A stretch of 57,287 nt of DNA from Gammaproteobacteria bacterium (GTDB lineage: Bacteria > Pseudomonadota > Gammaproteobacteria > Steroidobacterales > UBA11654). The stretch is from positions 1 through 57,287 of the forward strand of contig PBDY01000029.1 in the NCBI GenBank assembly GCA_002717445.1. Reading direction: 5' to 3'. Below are positions 55,071-57,287 of this stretch, in pieces; positions within the stretch are counted from its first letter, which is position 1, and every line of letters begins with the position of its first letter. A model generated the notes under the pieces. It searched no databases. It was not told the DNA's origin and was given only the letters and a program-made list of their open reading frames with translations. The position numbers were made by a program, and so were the translations under genes.

Positions 55071-55874
55071 TCAATCATCTTCCCAATCTGGCGATCTTTT
55101 TTCAATGAATGCATTGATGCCCTCTTTAGCATCATGCTTTAATAAATTATCTTTCATAATCTCAGATGTATATTTATATGCTTCAGGTAAATTCATCTCG
55201 GCTTGAGCATAGAAGGCTTTCTTCCCAATGGACACCGTCATCGATGACTTACTGGCAATTTTTTCTGCCAATGCGCTTACTTCAGAGGTTAGCTCCTCCT
55301 TTGACACAGTATTGTTTATTAAACCTATTTCTTTTGCCTTTTCAGCATTAATAAAATCGCCAGTAAGAAGCATTTCCATAGCATTTTTCTTGCTAACATT
55401 TCTTGAAAGAGCAACCATTGGAGTTGAGCAAAAGAGGCCGATATTTACACCAGGTGTAGCAAATTTAGATTCATGAGATGCAATTGCTAAATCACAACTT
55501 GCAACCAATTGACAACCTGCAGCTGTAGCAACTCCATCAACTTCAGCAATAACTGGTTGAGGCGTATTAACTATTAATTGCATCAACGAAGAACAAGAAT
55601 CAAAAAGCTCCTCAAAGAAGGCCTCACCGCTATCTTCGCTCTCTCTAGCAGCTGTTATTTCTTTTAGGTCATGTCCTGAACTAAAAACATTTCCATTTGC
55701 TGCAATAACTATAACTCTTATGGAGTGATCAGAAGATGCGCCTCTAATCTCATCCATTAGAATGCTCATCATGCTCTCAGATAAGGCATTTTTCTGATCT
55801 AAATTATTCATGATCAGGCGCAATACACCCTCATCAGATTTTTCTTTAATTAATTTTTTTAAATCTTCTCTCAT
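55071..55874 (-). CDS. Enoyl-CoA hydratase/isomerase family protein
   Basis: 267 residues from the ATG at 55874; an ATG at 55922 would overlap the preceding gene by 41 bases. Crotonase fold: the oxyanion-hole segments are FSSGHDLKEI and DGVATAAGCQLVASCDLA, and ATPGVNIGLFCSTPM is the ECHDC3-like signature. Catalytic Glu residues of classical enoyl-CoA hydratases are not both placed, so the reaction could be hydration, isomerisation or hydrolysis of an acyl-CoA. Cytosolic. It lies 7 bases after the gamma-glutamylcyclotransferase-like gene and 27 before the Tat SDR, so the run may be co-transcribed. Confidence 0.84.
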   Translation of the reverse strand: MREDLKKLIKEKSDEGVLRLIMNNLDQKNALSESMMSILMDEIRGASSDHSIRVIVIAANGNVFSSGHDLKEITAARESEDSGEAFFEELFDSCSSLMQLIVNTPQPVIAEVDGVATAAGCQLVASCDLAIASHESKFATPGVNIGLFCSTPMVALSRNVSKKNAMEMLLTGDFINAEKAKEIGLINNTVSKEELTSEVSALAEKIASKSSMTVSIGKKAFYAQAEMNLPEAYKYTSEIMKDNLLKHDAKEGINAFIEKRSPDWEDD

Positions 55875-55881
55875 ATCATAT

Positions 55882-56241
55882 TTATTGAAAGGTATTTTTT
55901 TCGTTAGATTGTTTGCCAACATAAACCCAACTCTTTACTCCTGATTTTAATATTACTTCTACCCTTTGATAGTCATCAACTTCATAATCGTCTGCTTTTA
56001 ACAATTCAGAAGAGGTAATTTTGTATACGGTACCATGTATTTCGTCCTTTTCATTATTGGTAAAGAAAAGAATGGGGTGAAATCTTTTATTGCTTATCTT
56101 TAAAACAGACTCATCAGTAATCTCTATCTCTCTCAAAATATATTTCTGAAGAATATCCTTGGACCCATCTAAAATGCGGTCAAATTTTTCTAACTGAACA
56201 TTTTTTTGTTGTAGTGTTCCATAAGAAAATAATCTTTTCAT
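55882..56241 (-). CDS. Gamma-glutamylcyclotransferase (AIG2-like) family protein
   Basis: 119 residues from the ATG at 56241; GGGAG lies a few bases before it, and a GTG four codons earlier is the alternative. The fold is the small GGCT barrel: SYGTLQQ near 6-12 is the substrate loop and DDYEVDDYQRVEV near 87-100 holds the expected acidic catalytic residue. Enzymes of this fold release 5-oxoproline from gamma-glutamyl amides. Cytosolic. It probably starts its own unit in the 121-base gap after the M28 peptidase gene. Confidence 0.75.
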   Translation of the reverse strand: MKRLFSYGTLQQKNVQLEKFDRILDGSKDILQKYILREIEITDESVLKISNKRFHPILFFTNNEKDEIHGTVYKITSSELLKADDYEVDDYQRVEVILKSGVKSWVYVGKQSNEKNTFQ

Positions 56242-56271
56242 ACCTACTCCCACTCAATGAGTAATACCCTC

Positions 56272-56298
56272 TGAAACCCTTTATTTAAGGGGGTTTCA
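56272..56298. repeat. 8-base-stem inverted repeat after the M28 peptidase
   Basis: TGAAACCC pairs with GGGTTTCA around an 11-base loop, 65 bases past the stop of the peptidase gene. On the minus strand the U-rich run precedes the stem and on the plus strand an A run follows, so it fits no standard intrinsic terminator in either direction. It may be a transcript-end structure, a protein site or chance. Confidence 0.45.
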
Positions 56299-56362
56299 AA
56301 AAAGTTTGTATTAACTTTGTATAAGAGATATCTCATTTTGCACCTATTATAAGTCTGATGGT

Positions 56363-57287
56363 TTACCAAACGCGCAGTAACTCCATAACATCAGGTGATG
56401 AGTAAGGCGGTGGTAGATCGCCAGCAACAGAACTTTCCCTGATTTCCCCTATAGGGATTTTATTTACTTCATCTATTAAGAAAGCGTGGGCACGAGTCAA
56501 TCTTTCGAGATCTTCTGGTTTATACCAATCTAAACTGTCTATTTCGCTATGATAGAGATACCCTGTCTGAATAAATCCTGCGCTTGGTATATCTATTAGA
56601 CCATCCACGTCTCCGGCGGGGGTTGTCCAAGAATCTCGATTAACAACAATTCCATAATTATCCACCATTCTTTGCATTGCATCACGCACAGAATAGTTTC
56701 CATTACTAATAAATGGTATTAGTGGTGCTAGGGCATTAGTAGTTACCAACATATTTAACTGATTTTTATTTCCCGGAGCACCTAGGTGTTCTAGCTGGAT
56801 TGCAAGTGCTGTTTTCTCAATTATTTCCGGGTTGCGATTGTGGTAGAAATCAGAACCGCCGCTTCCGGCAGTTTCGTGATCCCCGGTTACTAAGAAGATG
56901 AGGTTCCTCGTCCGTTGTTCTTGCGGAATATTCTTATAGTATCGTGCAAGTTCCATCAGCGCTGCGACACCGGTACCATTATCCAGCACTGCCTCCCAGA
57001 ATCCATCTATATGGGCAGTAATAATGAGATTTTCATCCGTAGTGCCGGGAAGCACGGCTACTACATTCTGAGATGTGCCGACAGTACGAAATTCTCCCTC
57101 AACCACTAAACTGACAACTGGCAGTGAATCATCGTCGGAGATGTCGATAAGTCTTCGAAGATAGGCACCGTCCTCAAAGCCAATACTCGTCCAAGGAATT
57201 GAATCAATCCACCCGGTAGGTGTGTACAATTGAGTCGCATGTTTTGCATTTCCAGGCAAGTCCATCCACAAGATTATTCCCTCTGCA
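56363..57287 (-). CDS. M28-family metallopeptidase, C-terminal part (partial)
   Basis: About 308 residues run from the window edge, with no stop, to the stop at 56363-56365; the N-terminus, including any signal peptide, is outside. The zinc ligands of an M28 aminopeptidase/glutamate-carboxypeptidase are visible: TAHIDGFWEAVLDNGTG (His and bridging Asp), TGDHETAGSGG (catalytic Glu pair) and GYLYHSEIDS (late His). The preceding portion looks like a PA-type insert. Such enzymes remove amino acids or release glutamate from peptides, usually outside the cytoplasm. A TTG at 57271 could be mistaken for a start, but the frame stays open to the edge. Confidence 0.88.
   Translation of the reverse strand, partial: AEGIILWMDLPGNAKHATQLYTPTGWIDSIPWTSIGFEDGAYLRRLIDISDDDSLPVVSLVVEGEFRTVGTSQNVVAVLPGTTDENLIITAHIDGFWEAVLDNGTGVAALMELARYYKNIPQEQRTRNLIFLVTGDHETAGSGGSDFYHNRNPEIIEKTALAIQLEHLGAPGNKNQLNMLVTTNALAPLIPFISNGNYSVRDAMQRMVDNYGIVVNRDSWTTPAGDVDGLIDIPSAGFIQTGYLYHSEIDSLDWYKPEDLERLTRAHAFLIDEVNKIPIGEIRESSVAGDLPPPYSSPDVMELLRVW

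Noticed and set aside
56272-56298. Intrinsic terminator for the M28 peptidase
   Set aside because: The T-rich run lies before the stem on the minus strand, not after it, so it is listed only as an inverted repeat.
56363-57271. TTG at 57271 as the start of the M28 peptidase
   Set aside because: The frame stays open to the window edge and the protein begins in mid-domain there, so the gene is truncated by the window.

Overview
The window is one contiguous, gene-dense stretch of a bacterial chromosome, AT-rich by eye, with no rRNA, tRNA, CRISPR array, integrase or insertion sequence that I can see. Gene order and content point to a gammaproteobacterium: asd-truA-accD-folC-SPOR-cvpA-purF is the classic gammaproteobacterial order, nusB-thiL-pgpA follows the riboflavin genes, parE-parC sit side by side, and lpxH shows a lipid A-bearing Gram-negative. 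Intergenic gaps are very short, many neighbours overlap by 1-20 bases, and exported enzymes of uncertain substrate are common. That suits a streamlined, free-living, probably marine lineage. This lineage assignment is inference from layout; no search was run.

Bases 1-30700 are mostly housekeeping: the end of folD, a periplasmic cyclophilin and lpxH on the plus strand; then a minus-strand series purF-cvpA-SPOR-folC-accD-truA-asd-aroC-prmB. psd and a 38-residue membrane peptide are on plus. efp, with a coupled 30-residue hydrophobic peptide at its 3' end, follows parE-parC on minus. A rubrerythrin / Fe-S oxidoreductase / DUF3501 module (15748-18162) has a sigma70-like promoter whose start region is covered by a perfect 7-1-7 palindrome of the Fur/PerR class. 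The minus-strand run glyA-nrdR-ribD-ribE-ribBX-ribH-ribF-nusB-thiL-pgpA looks like one long transcription unit. The RibB protein has a C-terminal domain that lost the GTP cyclohydrolase II zinc cysteines. purL and a DUF1820 gene complete this part.

Bases 30700-46400 are accessory. A perfect Fur box precedes a P19-type periplasmic Fe(II) protein that has no permease beside it. It is followed by an alkyl-sulfatase-like lipoprotein, tadA, a DUF1330 protein, an exported amidohydrolase and two conserved unknowns. A tight minus-strand set follows in transcription order: a YwaF/TMEM164-like membrane protein, an Fe(II)/2-oxoglutarate dioxygenase, a stand-alone acyl-CoA carboxyltransferase, a beta-carbonic anhydrase and a PhzF protein. 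A second YwaF paralog lies about 2.6 kb away, next to rraA, pepE and a glutamate-type dehydrogenase.

Bases 46400-57287 are dominated by exported proteins: a DUF305-LVIVD fusion, a secreted SDR whose catalytic Tyr is Leu, a MalY-like PLP enzyme with a twin-arginine leader, a cytochrome c / PQQ-propeller protein whose signal peptide requires a CUG start, a Tat/lipobox SDR with a DoxX-type membrane protein, an enoyl-CoA hydratase, a gamma-glutamylcyclotransferase-like protein and the C-terminal part of an M28 peptidase running off the window end.

The strongest candidates for something under-described are the YwaF-dioxygenase-carboxyltransferase-carbonic anhydrase-PhzF cluster, the peroxide-type operator on the rubrerythrin module, and the set of normally cytoplasmic enzyme folds carrying export signals near 49-55 kb.
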